DNA of 51,458 nucleotides, from the NCBI GenBank assembly GCA_904419495.1, contig CAJFRV010000013.1:1-51458 (forward strand), written 5' to 3'. Position numbers and translations under genes: made by a program. Every line of letters starts with the position of its first letter. Positions within the stretch are counted from its first letter, which is position 1. Below, one piece after another: positions 1 through 8,507 of the stretch. The notes below the pieces were generated by a model, which was given only the letters and a program-made list of their open reading frames with translations, was not told the origin of the DNA and did not search any database. This DNA comes from an uncultured Clostridia bacterium. GTDB lineage: Bacteria; Bacillota; Clostridia; TANB77; CAG-508.

Positions 1-100
1 AATTAAAGGTATCTAATAGGCACCTCTCAAAACAAGATTTGAGATTCTCCTATTAGATACCTTAATTTTTTCTAATATGATTCCATTTACATTCGTCATG
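1..100. repeat. Structured palindromic element, copy 2 (cut by window edge)
   Basis: Positions 1-20 pair with 49-67 (one bulged A), enclosing an apical CTCAAA/TTTGAG hairpin. Two segments are identical to the copy at 47675-47854: TTTGAGATTCTCCTA (38-52) and TTCCATTTACATTCGT (81-96). The helix itself has unrelated sequence in the two copies but still pairs. Outer helices would need sequence left of position 1. It lies downstream of the Mg2+ ATPase stop codon. Family not recognised; the sense strand is unknown. Confidence 0.6.
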
Positions 101-136
101 TTATAAATTTTTATTATATATTATTTTTATAATTAA

Positions 137-183
137 AACTTTACATAAAAATGTCCCAAACAGAAACGTCCCCAATTGGACAT
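137..183. repeat. Lone arm of REP/MITE family A
   Basis: This arm (ACTTTACATAAAAATGTC, then CGTCCCCAATTGGACA) matches the right-hand inverted arms at 22852-22907, 27805-27850 and 44849-44902. No left-hand arm is visible, so either the partner lies left of the window or this is a solo copy. It abuts the stop codon of the P-type ATPase gene. Confidence 0.75.
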
Positions 184-185
184 AA

Positions 186-2807
186 TTAGATCCATTCGCC
201 ATATTTTTTAATATAAATCTTTTTCGCAAACATAGCTAAAATACAATATAGGAAGGTTACAATAAAGATTAATGCGATATATTGTCCAGCAATTGGAACT
301 AATCCAATGAAACTTCCTAAAGGTGTAAATGGTACAATAATTCCTATTAAAATTAATAAGATAGAAGAGAAATATACCATTTTATGTGCATTACTTTGGA
401 TGAAAGGTATTTTGGCAGTTCTTACAATATGCATTCCGACTAAGTTTGAAACGATACTATACGTAAACCAAATGGTTTGGAAAAGAGCAGCTTCTCTAAC
501 CCCAAAGATAAACCATAAAGAAGCAAATACAATTAAGTCAAATATAGAACTAACTGGTCCCATAAATAGCATAAAGTGTTTTAAACTTTTGATATCTAGT
601 TTTTTAGGTTTTCTTACAATTTCTGCATCTACATCATCAAAAGGAAGTGTCATTTGTCCAAAGTCATATAATAAACCTTCTACTAATAATTGAATAGGTG
701 TTTCTGGTAAAAATGGTAAAGCAATACTTGCTACAATAACAGATAATACTTCACCAAAGTTAAAACTGGTTGCAAGTTTAATATATTTCATTAAGTTTGC
801 AAATGTTTTTCTTCCTTCAGTAACACCATCTAATAAAACATTTAAATCTTTTTCTAAAAGGATAATATCGGCAGATTCTTTGGCAATATCAACAGCAGTA
901 TCAACTGAAATACCAACATCTGAATTTGTTAGAGAAGGACTATCATTAATTCCATCACCCATGTATCCAACAACATTTCCATCTTCCTTTAAAAGTCTTA
1001 CAATTCTAGCTTTTTGAATAGGAGATAGTTTTGCAAAAATATTATTTTTTCTGATTAATCTAAGGACAGCTACATCAGATAATTTATCTAATTCACTTCC
1101 TAAAATGATATGTTTAGATTTGATATTTACTTTATCACAGATACATTTCGTAACTTCAGCATTATCACCTGTTAATACAATAACACGAATGCCAGCTTTA
1201 TTCATCCTTTCGACAGCTTCTTTGGCACTTTCTTTAGGTGGATCTAAGAAACCAATAAAGCCAATTAATATCATGTTTTTTTCATCTTTAACTTCAAAAT
1301 CATAATTAGGTTCTGTACTATATTTTTTACAAACTGCAATAACTCTTAAACCTTCTTTATTTAAGTTTTTGCTAATTCTTTGAATATTTTCTTTGATTTC
1401 TCTTGTTAATGGTGAAACTTCACCTCTATATTCTACAGAAGTAGAAATATTTAAAATTTCTTCTACGGCACCTTTGGTAATTAATTCATCTTTGCCTTGT
1501 TCATTTCTTACAGCAATTGATAAACGTCTACGAGCAAAATCAAATGGGATTTCATCTAGCTTAATATATTTGTGTGTTAATTCAGGCATATTGTATTCAG
1601 CGCCACGTTTAATGACAGCTTCATCAATATTACTTCTTAAACCAGTTTGAAGACTTGCATTTAAATATGCATATTTTAAAACTCCAAGATCTTCATCACC
1701 TTTTATATCCAAATATTTTTCTAGAACAATTTTATCCTCTGTTAAAGTTCCTGTTTTGTCTGTACATAAAATGTTCATAGCACCAAAATTTTGAATGGCG
1801 TCTAGTTTCTTTACAATTGTCTTTTTCTTAGACATTTTGACTGCACCTTTTGATAAACAAGAAGATAGAATAACAGGAAGTAGTAAAGGTGTAATCGCAA
1901 TAGAAATGGCTACTGCAAAAGTAAAGGCTGTTACAATACTATGTTTTGAGAAATTAAGGATAAACACAACAGGAATGATAATTAGCATAAAACGGATTAA
2001 TAATCTACTAATACTTTCAATTCCTTTTTGGAAAGCTGTTTTTGGCTTACCAGAAGTTAAGGTATGAGCAATTTTTCCAAAATACGTAGAATCTGCTGTT
2101 TTAATAACAACACCTTTTGCACTACCAGAAATAACATTGGTTCCCATAAAACAAATAGTATCTAAATCAGCAATACTATCTAAATCATCTGGGTTCATTT
2201 CTGTTTCTACTAATTTTTTTACGGCCTCGGATTCTCCGGTTAAAGAAGATTGCCCAACATATAAATCTGTGGATTCTATAATTCTTAAATCAGCTGGAAT
2301 CATACTACCAGCAGAAAGAACAACAATATCTCCAAGTGTTACATCCTTAATTGGAATTTGTAGTTCTTTACCATCTCTTATGACATGGCAAGTCGTAGCA
2401 ACCAATTCTTTTAGCTCGTTTGCAGCTTTATTAGAACGATATTCTTCAAAAAAGTCTAATAAAGTACTGGCAGTTACTAAAATAGCAATAACAATAATAT
2501 TTGCATAACTAGGTGTTTCTGGTAAGATGACATCTGTGTAACATAGTAACAAAGTAATTCCTAATAAGATTAAATTAAAAGGTGTAAATAAACTTTCTAA
2601 AAAGTAATGATACCATCTTTTCGGTTTTGCTTGTCTAATCATATTTGGCCCTAATTGCTTTAGCTTATATTCAGCTTGTTCTGAACTAAGACCAGTTTCT
2701 TTAATTTTGTATTTTTCAATAAAATCTTTTTTGGATAGTAAACATTCTTGACCATAAAGTTTTGATACATTTACTTCCTCTTTCGTATTTGCCATGAGTA
2801 CAATCAT
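186..2807 (-). CDS. mgtA: Magnesium-translocating P-type ATPase (MgtA/MgtB type)
   Basis: A 873-residue P-type ATPase, close to the usual ~900 of the MgtA/MgtB family, which takes up Mg2+ across the cytoplasmic membrane. Visible motifs in order: N-terminal cation-ATPase domain, TGES (190-193, actuator), a TPLLLPVI transmembrane segment (~306-313), the phosphorylated DKTGTLT (350-356, Asp350), and GDGINDSP (617-624), followed by C-terminal membrane helices. The stretch before DKTGTLT (KLDAIQNFGAMNILCT) is characteristic of MgtA rather than Ca2+ pumps. GGAAG lies directly against the ATG at 2807, so the ATG at 2795 (fifth codon) may be the true start. It is transcribed divergently from the AIM24 gene. 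No Mg2+ riboswitch was recognised in the short leader. Confidence 0.92.
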   Translation of the reverse strand: MIVLMANTKEEVNVSKLYGQECLLSKKDFIEKYKIKETGLSSEQAEYKLKQLGPNMIRQAKPKRWYHYFLESLFTPFNLILLGITLLLCYTDVILPETPSYANIIVIAILVTASTLLDFFEEYRSNKAANELKELVATTCHVIRDGKELQIPIKDVTLGDIVVLSAGSMIPADLRIIESTDLYVGQSSLTGESEAVKKLVETEMNPDDLDSIADLDTICFMGTNVISGSAKGVVIKTADSTYFGKIAHTLTSGKPKTAFQKGIESISRLLIRFMLIIIPVVFILNFSKHSIVTAFTFAVAISIAITPLLLPVILSSCLSKGAVKMSKKKTIVKKLDAIQNFGAMNILCTDKTGTLTEDKIVLEKYLDIKGDEDLGVLKYAYLNASLQTGLRSNIDEAVIKRGAEYNMPELTHKYIKLDEIPFDFARRRLSIAVRNEQGKDELITKGAVEEILNISTSVEYRGEVSPLTREIKENIQRISKNLNKEGLRVIAVCKKYSTEPNYDFEVKDEKNMILIGFIGFLDPPKESAKEAVERMNKAGIRVIVLTGDNAEVTKCICDKVNIKSKHIILGSELDKLSDVAVLRLIRKNNIFAKLSPIQKARIVRLLKEDGNVVGYMGDGINDSPSLTNSDVGISVDTAVDIAKESADIILLEKDLNVLLDGVTEGRKTFANLMKYIKLATSFNFGEVLSVIVASIALPFLPETPIQLLVEGLLYDFGQMTLPFDDVDAEIVRKPKKLDIKSLKHFMLFMGPVSSIFDLIVFASLWFIFGVREAALFQTIWFTYSIVSNLVGMHIVRTAKIPFIQSNAHKMVYFSSILLILIGIIVPFTPLGSFIGLVPIAGQYIALIFIVTFLYCILAMFAKKIYIKKYGEWI

Positions 2808-2837
2808 CTTCCTTTCTTTTGTTAAAATTTCTTAATC

Positions 2838-2843
2838 ATTATA
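2838..2843 (-). promoter_or_regulatory. Putative sigma-A -10 element of the Mg2+ ATPase gene
   Basis: On the minus strand this reads TGGTATAATG, an extended -10 (TG-n-TATAAT) about 30 bases upstream of the start codon. The -35 region is AT-rich without a clear TTGACA. Confidence 0.5.
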
Positions 2844-2904
2844 CCACAATAAAATAGAAATAAAACATATTGATAGAAAAATGTAAAAAAAATTTTATTA
2901 TATA

Positions 2905-2934
2905 TTGTAAAAGTATAAAGGTTTTGTATATAAT
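2905..2934 (+). promoter_or_regulatory. Putative sigma-A promoter of the AIM24-family gene
   Basis: TTGTAA (2905-2910), an 18-base spacer, and TATAAT (2929-2934) just ahead of the AAGGAGGT ribosome binding site of the gene starting at 2965. Confidence 0.6.
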
Positions 2935-2964
2935 GAGTTTGAAAAAATAGAAGGAGGTATTTTT

Positions 2965-3765
2965 ATGATTTCAGTTAAAAACTTATTTGATAATGATGAT
3001 GTAAAAATTATAGAAAGAAAGGGAAATATATCAGTTGTTGAATTTCAAAGAGATGTTAGTGTGAATAAATTAACAGCTATGTCAGAATATTTTGCTGCAA
3101 AAATGAATGTTAGAAGAAGACAAGTGGTAATTCAATTGCAAGGGGATGAATATGTAACAAGTGCCGGAGCTATGCAATGGATGGCTGGAAATATAGAGTC
3201 TAAAACAAATGTAAAAGGTGTCGGAGATTTCTTAGGAAAAGCCATAAAGGGAAGTGTAACAAGTGAATCAACAGTAAAACCAAAATATCATGGTACAGGA
3301 TTATTGGCATTGGAACCAACATATAACTATATTTTATTAGAAGATGTTGGCGCATGGAATGGAAGTATGGTATTAGAAGATGGATTATTTTTAGCTTGTG
3401 AAGCGAGTTTAAATACCAATGTTGTTATGAGAAGTAATTTATCTTCTGCTGTATTAGGTGGAGAAGGATTATTTAATTTAAAATTATCAGGACAAGGAAT
3501 TGCAGTTCTAGAAAGTCCAGTTCCAAGAGAAGAATTAATTGAAATAGAATTACAAAATGATCAAATAAAAATAGATGGAAACATGGCAATTGCATGGTCT
3601 GATACATTAGATTTTACAGTAGAAAAATCTACAAGAAGCCTATTAGGTTCAGCTGTTGCAGGAGAGGGATTTGTGAATGTATACAGAGGCACAGGAAAAA
3701 TTTTAATGTCACCAGTAAGACCAGAAGCTGTAAGTAATATTATGACATATAGATCTAAACAATAA
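2965..3765 (+). CDS. AIM24 / TIGR00266 family protein
   Basis: A 266-residue soluble protein of the AIM24 (DUF124) family, which forms a compact beta-roll of repeated strands. Family cues are the MQWMAGN-like segment near residue 70, the GTGLLALEP turn around residue 113, the glycine-rich GGEGLFNLKLSGQG segment at about 170-185 and the GEGFVNVYRGTGKILMSP C-terminus. Mitochondrial AIM24 helps inner-membrane organisation; the bacterial role is not established. The start is fixed by AAGGAGGT seven bases upstream. It is monocistronic, with its own promoter and a terminator at 3775-3830. The family call is firm; function is not inferred. Confidence 0.82.
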   Translation: MISVKNLFDNDDVKIIERKGNISVVEFQRDVSVNKLTAMSEYFAAKMNVRRRQVVIQLQGDEYVTSAGAMQWMAGNIESKTNVKGVGDFLGKAIKGSVTSESTVKPKYHGTGLLALEPTYNYILLEDVGAWNGSMVLEDGLFLACEASLNTNVVMRSNLSSAVLGGEGLFNLKLSGQGIAVLESPVPREELIEIELQNDQIKIDGNMAIAWSDTLDFTVEKSTRSLLGSAVAGEGFVNVYRGTGKILMSPVRPEAVSNIMTYRSKQ

Positions 3766-3774
3766 AAGAATATG

Positions 3775-3830
3775 AAATAAAGGAATATTTGAAAAAAAAT
3801 ACTCTAGTCAAAATATTTCTTTATTTTTTA
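3775..3830 (+). terminator. Rho-independent-type terminator after the AIM24 gene
   Basis: AAATAAAGGAATATTTGA (3775-3792) pairs imperfectly with 3808-3825, and the right arm runs into a T-rich tail. Confidence 0.6.
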
Positions 3831-3843
3831 CTTTTTTACAACT

Positions 3844-3874
3844 TTCGACACTTTTTTTAAGTACATTATATATT
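3844..3874 (+). promoter_or_regulatory. Putative promoter of the ABC transporter operon, with a Spo0A-box-like heptamer
   Basis: TCGACA (3845-3850) as -35, an 18-base spacer, and TATATT (3869-3874). The -35 region is embedded in TTCGACA (3844-3850), the reverse complement of the Spo0A box TGTCGAA. One heptamer alone is weak evidence of Spo0A control. Confidence 0.4.
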
Positions 3875-3921
3875 ATTGGAAGTAGTAATACTAGTATAAA
3901 TGGGATAAAGGGGGATACCAA

Positions 3922-4602
3922 ATGAAAAGTGTTCATGTAGAAAATTTAACAAAAATATATGGAACAGGGGAAAACGAAGTGGTTGCATTAAATCAAGTAT
4001 CTTTTTCAATAGAAGAAGGAGAATTTGTAGCAATTACAGGAGCCTCTGGCTCAGGAAAATCCACATTATTATATATACTTGCAGGATTAGATAAACCAAC
4101 TTCTGGAGAGGTTAGTGTAGATCAAATAAATCTTTCTAGTTTATCAGATAATCAATTGTCTAGTTTTCGAAGAAAAAAAGTAGGATTAATTTATCAATTT
4201 TATAATCTTATACCAACCTTGACAGTAGAAGAAAATATTGTATTACCAGTACGACTAGATAAAAGAGAACTAAAAAAAGACAGATTAGAAAATTTATTAA
4301 AGGTATTTCATTTAGAAAAAAAGAAATATTCGTATCCATCACAATTATCAGGAGGGGAGCAACAAAGAGTAGCGATTGCTAGAAGTTTATTTATGAATCC
4401 GATGATTATATTAGCAGATGAGCCAACTGGAAACTTAGATAGTAAAAATTCAAAAGAGGTAATCGCATATTTGAAAAATACAAATAAAAAATACAATAGA
4501 ACGTTAATTGTTGTTACACATAACATGGAGATTGCTAATGAAGCAGATAGAATAATCGAATTATCTGATGGTAAAATCATATCAGATAGGAAAGTGAGGT
4601 AA
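3922..4602 (+). CDS. ABC transporter ATP-binding protein (MacB/LolD type)
   Basis: A 226-residue ATPase subunit of a MacB-like (type VII) ABC system. Walker A GASGSGKST (40-48), Q-loop near YQFYNL (~91-96), signature LSGGEQQR (142-149), Walker B IILADEP (162-168), H-loop in VVTHNM near residue 200. The length is normal for the family. It is followed five bases later by its permease, so the two form one unit. Such pairs in Firmicutes either export or sense antimicrobial peptides, or drive mechanotransmission at the envelope. No two-component system lies beside it, which argues against a classic BceRS-BceAB module. Ribosome binding site AAAGGGGGA. Confidence 0.9.
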   Translation: MKSVHVENLTKIYGTGENEVVALNQVSFSIEEGEFVAITGASGSGKSTLLYILAGLDKPTSGEVSVDQINLSSLSDNQLSSFRRKKVGLIYQFYNLIPTLTVEENIVLPVRLDKRELKKDRLENLLKVFHLEKKKYSYPSQLSGGEQQRVAIARSLFMNPMIILADEPTGNLDSKNSKEVIAYLKNTNKKYNRTLIVVTHNMEIANEADRIIELSDGKIISDRKVR

Positions 4603-4607
4603 TCTGT

Positions 4608-7247
4608 ATGTTTAAACTAGCAATCAATAATTTGAAAAGACATAAAAAAAGTACATTATTTACCTTTATAGGTCTTGTTCTTATTGCTACTTCTATATTT
4701 TCATTAATATTTTTATTATTAAGTTATCGCCAATATCGAGAAAATGCAGAAAGAGAAGAGCAAAATTGGGAAGCGAGATATTCTAATTTACAAAAAAGTG
4801 AAATAGACAAGATAAAAAATAATGAAAATGTAAAAGAAGTTAGTATCATCAAAGATAATGGAACAATGGAATATGTGATGGAAGCAAATGTAGCAACTAC
4901 AGAAAAATTAAAGTTGGTTTCTTATGACGAAAATGCTATGAAAAATATGAATTTAAAAATAAAAGAGGGACGTCTGCCACAAAATGAAAATGAAATAGTT
5001 ATATCATTGAGCGGAGGAACACAAATTTATTTTGCTCAAAAGGAATATACAATTGGAGATACAATTCTTTTTGAAAACGAACATGCTTCAAAAGAATATA
5101 CCATTGTAGGAACAGCATATTCTACTATTTATGATGAATCTTATATGTACAATTATACAACTGGAGCTATTACATATTTAAATAATATAGAGGAAAATGC
5201 CGTTTATGATGTCTATGTGTTATATAAAAATCCATCTAAGATTTATGAAACAAATGAACAAATCATAACACAAATCGGAGAAGATAAAGAAATCTCTTAT
5301 AATGAAGAATTACTAAATTATATGTTAGTAGGTGAAAAGAATTCTTCTTTCGAAAAACAATTATATATAGTGGGAGGAATTATACTCACAATTATTATAT
5401 TGATTTCTTTTATATTTATTTACACGATTTATAGCATATTTTTAAGTAATAGGAAAAAAGAATTTGGAACGCTAAGATCAATAGGTGCTAGTAAAAAACA
5501 AATCAGAAAGTTAATATATTCGGAAACATTTATTTTAAATATAGTAACTATTCCAATATCCATATTGATAAGCTCAGGAATTGTATCGATTATCTTAAAT
5601 GTATGGAATCATAGTATAGAGAAATTAACTGGATCAGCTTTAGCACAGTTTATTGTAAATAATGTTACACAATTTCATTTCGTGATATCGATACCATTTA
5701 TCATAATAGGAGTGATTTTTATATTGGTTATTACAGCTATATCTGTATGGATACCAATAAGAAATATTAGTAAAATATCTCCACTTGAAGTGATTAGACA
5801 AAATCACAATCTGAAAATAAAAAAGGAGCAAAAGCATCAGCATAAATGGGTATTCAAAGTATTTGGTGAAGAAGGATATATAGCATATCAATATATAAGT
5901 AAAAATAAAGGAAAAACCATTTCTATAGGTTTAGCAATTATGTTATCTGTTATGGTATTTATTATTGTCAGTAACTATTTAATGAATGTGTATGCACAAA
6001 CACCAAATGATAATAGAGAATATAATTATTTAACTTATGCAGACAATTTGGAATCATATCAAGATCTTATAACAGATTTAAAAGAAAGAAATTTTGTAGA
6101 AAATAACTATACAAAAGAAATATTAGGAGAAACACTTTCTTTAAAGCTGGAAGATGGTGATATACATGCAGAATTAATGAATTTTATGAACTCTAATGTA
6201 GTACCATATGCTTTTTATAATATGTATGATGAACAATTGCCTAAATTAGATTGTAATATTTTTACAATTGTAGAGGATAATGAATATGAAAATTTGTTAA
6301 AAGAATTGGGATTATCAAACCTAAAGGATGATGAATGTATATTATTAAATCATATAAATCTTCCACAAGTTGGTGATTTTCATTTAACAAATTTTAAAGA
6401 TGGTGATGAGATTCATTTATTCAATGCCCAATATAGTCAAGAAGAAAGAGAAAATGCACCAGATTTATTTGGAAATGAAGATAACCATTTTGAATATCAA
6501 TATGAAGCATTACAAGATATTACATTAAAAGCCATTAAGGTGGTAGATTCCTTAGGAAAGTTTGCAAATTATAGTGATTTTAATAGTTTATATAATAAAC
6601 CGGTTCAAATATTGGTAAATAGGAATACTTTAAATACAATCAAAAGAGAATTGGAAAAGCAATATAAAGAATATGATATACAAACAGCATTGACAGTAGA
6701 TACGCAATATGAAATGTATATAGAGTCAAGCAATCCATATGAATTAGAGGAATATCTAACTCAAAATAATAATGGTATATCAGTAGGTGTGAATTATCAA
6801 GAGGAAATAGATAGTACAAATAATAATCGACTAATTGTGGGATTGGTGTTATATAGCTTTATCATTTTCATAGCTATTGCTTGTATATTAAATATTTTTT
6901 GTATTATATATTTTAGCATACAATCTAGAATACAAGAATTTGCCATCTTGAAATCATTAGGAATGAGTAAAAAACAAATGAATAAAATGCTTAACATAGA
7001 ATGCTTGATGTATAGTGTTATATCGCTAATTATTGGCTTGATATTAGGTGTGAGCATTCATAAAATTATCTATGATGTACAATATAATTTAAGTAATCAT
7101 TTCATGTATGAATTTTCTGTTTCATTAACAAGTATTGGGGTATGTGTTCTATTTGTTATGTTGGTTGTGTTTATTTCTATGAAAATAGCAAAAAGAAAGA
7201 TACCATATGAAAATTTAACAGAAATTATAAAAAGAGAAGGTATATAA
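4608..7247 (+). CDS. FtsX-family ABC transporter permease with two FtsX domains
   Basis: An 879-residue permease. The N-terminal helix (~14-40) is followed by a large extracytoplasmic domain (~45-245). A first three-helix FtsX domain (~250-400) carries the typical LRSIGASKKQIRKLI motif. A further helix (~445-465) leads to a second extracytoplasmic domain, and a second FtsX domain (~745-860) repeats the motif as LKSLGMSKKQMNKM. The duplicated FtsX layout resembles LolC/E-like and BceB-like permeases but not one I can name. It is paired with the ATPase just upstream. Function is therefore only envelope transport or mechanotransmission. Confidence 0.87.
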   Translation: MFKLAINNLKRHKKSTLFTFIGLVLIATSIFSLIFLLLSYRQYRENAEREEQNWEARYSNLQKSEIDKIKNNENVKEVSIIKDNGTMEYVMEANVATTEKLKLVSYDENAMKNMNLKIKEGRLPQNENEIVISLSGGTQIYFAQKEYTIGDTILFENEHASKEYTIVGTAYSTIYDESYMYNYTTGAITYLNNIEENAVYDVYVLYKNPSKIYETNEQIITQIGEDKEISYNEELLNYMLVGEKNSSFEKQLYIVGGIILTIIILISFIFIYTIYSIFLSNRKKEFGTLRSIGASKKQIRKLIYSETFILNIVTIPISILISSGIVSIILNVWNHSIEKLTGSALAQFIVNNVTQFHFVISIPFIIIGVIFILVITAISVWIPIRNISKISPLEVIRQNHNLKIKKEQKHQHKWVFKVFGEEGYIAYQYISKNKGKTISIGLAIMLSVMVFIIVSNYLMNVYAQTPNDNREYNYLTYADNLESYQDLITDLKERNFVENNYTKEILGETLSLKLEDGDIHAELMNFMNSNVVPYAFYNMYDEQLPKLDCNIFTIVEDNEYENLLKELGLSNLKDDECILLNHINLPQVGDFHLTNFKDGDEIHLFNAQYSQEERENAPDLFGNEDNHFEYQYEALQDITLKAIKVVDSLGKFANYSDFNSLYNKPVQILVNRNTLNTIKRELEKQYKEYDIQTALTVDTQYEMYIESSNPYELEEYLTQNNNGISVGVNYQEEIDSTNNNRLIVGLVLYSFIIFIAIACILNIFCIIYFSIQSRIQEFAILKSLGMSKKQMNKMLNIECLMYSVISLIIGLILGVSIHKIIYDVQYNLSNHFMYEFSVSLTSIGVCVLFVMLVVFISMKIAKRKIPYENLTEIIKREGI

Positions 7248-7301
7248 AAAAATATAGTAAAACTATAAATAGAAATCATATACAAAAGAAAGGAGAAAAA
7301 A

Positions 7302-8078
7302 ATGAATATAGCGACAGGTTTATTGATCCCATTTTTAGGCACAACCTTAGGTTCTGCAATGGTATTTTTTATGAAAAACAAAATGAACAAAAAGGTAGAA
7401 AAGCTATTATTAGGATTTGCATCTGGTGTGATGATAGCAGCTTCTATTTGGTCATTATTAATGCCTTCTATTGAAATGGCAGAAGAACAACAAAAAATTG
7501 CATGGATACCAGCAGCGGTAGGCTTTTTGCTAGGAATGGCATTTTTATTAGTGTTGGATAGTATCATACCACATTTGCATTTAAATACAGAAAAGCCAGA
7601 AGGAATAAAGGCTAAGTTAAAGAAATCAACGATGCTTGTTTTTGCAGTAACATTACATAATATTCCAGAAGGAATGGCTGTGGGTGTTGTATTAGCAGGT
7701 GCCATGGTAGGAAATGCAGGAATTAGTTTGGCAGGTGCAGTTAGTTTGGCAATTGGTATAGCGATCCAAAACTTTCCAGAGGGGGCTATTATATCAATGC
7801 CTCTTAAGAGTGAGGGAATGTCTAAATTAAAAGCATTTATTTATGGGACACTATCTGGAATTGTAGAGCCAATTGCAGCTATTGTGACAATTATATTAAC
7901 AAATGCGATTGTGCCTATATTACCATATTTATTAGCCTTTGCAGCAGGGGCTATGATATATGTAGTGGTAGAGGAATTAATTCCAGAAGCACAAGAAGGA
8001 GAGCATTCTAATATTGGAACAATTGGTGTGGCAATCGGGTTTGTGGTTATGATGATATTAGATGTGGCTTTAGGATAG
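7302..8078 (+). CDS. ZIP family divalent metal transporter
   Basis: A 258-residue membrane protein with about eight predicted helices. It has the two ZIP signature helices: HNIPEGMAVGV (starting near residue 113) and NFPEGAIISMP (starting near residue 156), whose His, Asn and Glu residues line the metal path. ZIP proteins move Zn2+, Fe2+ or Mn2+ into the cytoplasm; the substrate cannot be read from sequence. Start supported by AAAGGAGA. It lies 54 bases after the ABC permease, and no clear promoter of its own was seen, so it may be read through from that operon. Confidence 0.9.
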   Translation: MNIATGLLIPFLGTTLGSAMVFFMKNKMNKKVEKLLLGFASGVMIAASIWSLLMPSIEMAEEQQKIAWIPAAVGFLLGMAFLLVLDSIIPHLHLNTEKPEGIKAKLKKSTMLVFAVTLHNIPEGMAVGVVLAGAMVGNAGISLAGAVSLAIGIAIQNFPEGAIISMPLKSEGMSKLKAFIYGTLSGIVEPIAAIVTIILTNAIVPILPYLLAFAAGAMIYVVVEELIPEAQEGEHSNIGTIGVAIGFVVMMILDVALG

Positions 8079-8088
8079 ATTAACATGA

Positions 8089-8117
8089 TTGACAAATTTA
8101 GTAAAAAATGATAATAT
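8089..8117 (+). promoter_or_regulatory. Putative sigma-A promoter of the 97-residue unknown gene
   Basis: TTGACA (8089-8094), a 17-base spacer, and TAATAT (8112-8117), 44 bases before the start codon at 8161. Confidence 0.65.
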
Positions 8118-8160
8118 TTTTTTATTGTAACAGTAGGCATTCACAGATAAGGAGGAGCAA

Positions 8161-8454
8161 ATGCAAGGAGTTAAATATGAAAAAATAATTGATTTAACGG
8201 AGGATATGATTTGCGAAGACTTAAGAGAACCAATAGGACGGCTTTATGAGAGATATCAGGAAAAAATGAAATTACCGCAATTAGAAAATCCCAGAGAGCA
8301 ATTAGAGTGCTTGGAGCAAAGAAAGATTGTAACCGGGATGTTGGGTAAGATTCAAGAATTAAATCTTCAAAATGAAGGTGAGAAATTCAGACTTTTTCCT
8401 TACCAGCTGGGGATTGAAAATATAAAAGTCAGTATAGAGCTTTTATTAGAGTAG
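8161..8454 (+). CDS. Small uncharacterised protein, 97 residues
   Basis: I do not recognise this protein. It is acidic and mostly helical by composition, with no signal peptide, membrane segment or metal-binding motif. It is a real gene on three grounds: an AAGGAGGAGC ribosome binding site right before the ATG, its own TTGACA-type promoter, and a strong terminator 10 bases after the stop codon. It therefore forms a single-gene transcription unit between the ZIP gene and the convergent MFS gene. Codon use is like its neighbours except for a few GC-richer codons (ACC, CGG, GGG). Confidence 0.75.
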   Translation: MQGVKYEKIIDLTEDMICEDLREPIGRLYERYQEKMKLPQLENPREQLECLEQRKIVTGMLGKIQELNLQNEGEKFRLFPYQLGIENIKVSIELLLE

Positions 8455-8463
8455 TGAAGAGAG

Positions 8464-8502
8464 AAAAGGGCTTTTTATGGAAACATAGAATAGCCCTTTT
8501 TT
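8464..8502 (+). terminator. Rho-independent terminator
   Basis: AAAAGGGCT (8464-8472) pairs with AGCCCTTTT (8492-8500), followed by more T. It separates the 97-residue gene from the convergent MFS gene whose stop is at 8508, and may act in both directions. Confidence 0.8.
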
Positions 8503-8507
8503 CAAAT

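Noticed and set aside
307..693. Open frames on the strand opposite the Mg2+ ATPase and opposite many other genes
   Set aside because: They are mirror frames of well-supported coding regions, without ribosome binding sites or protein-family features.
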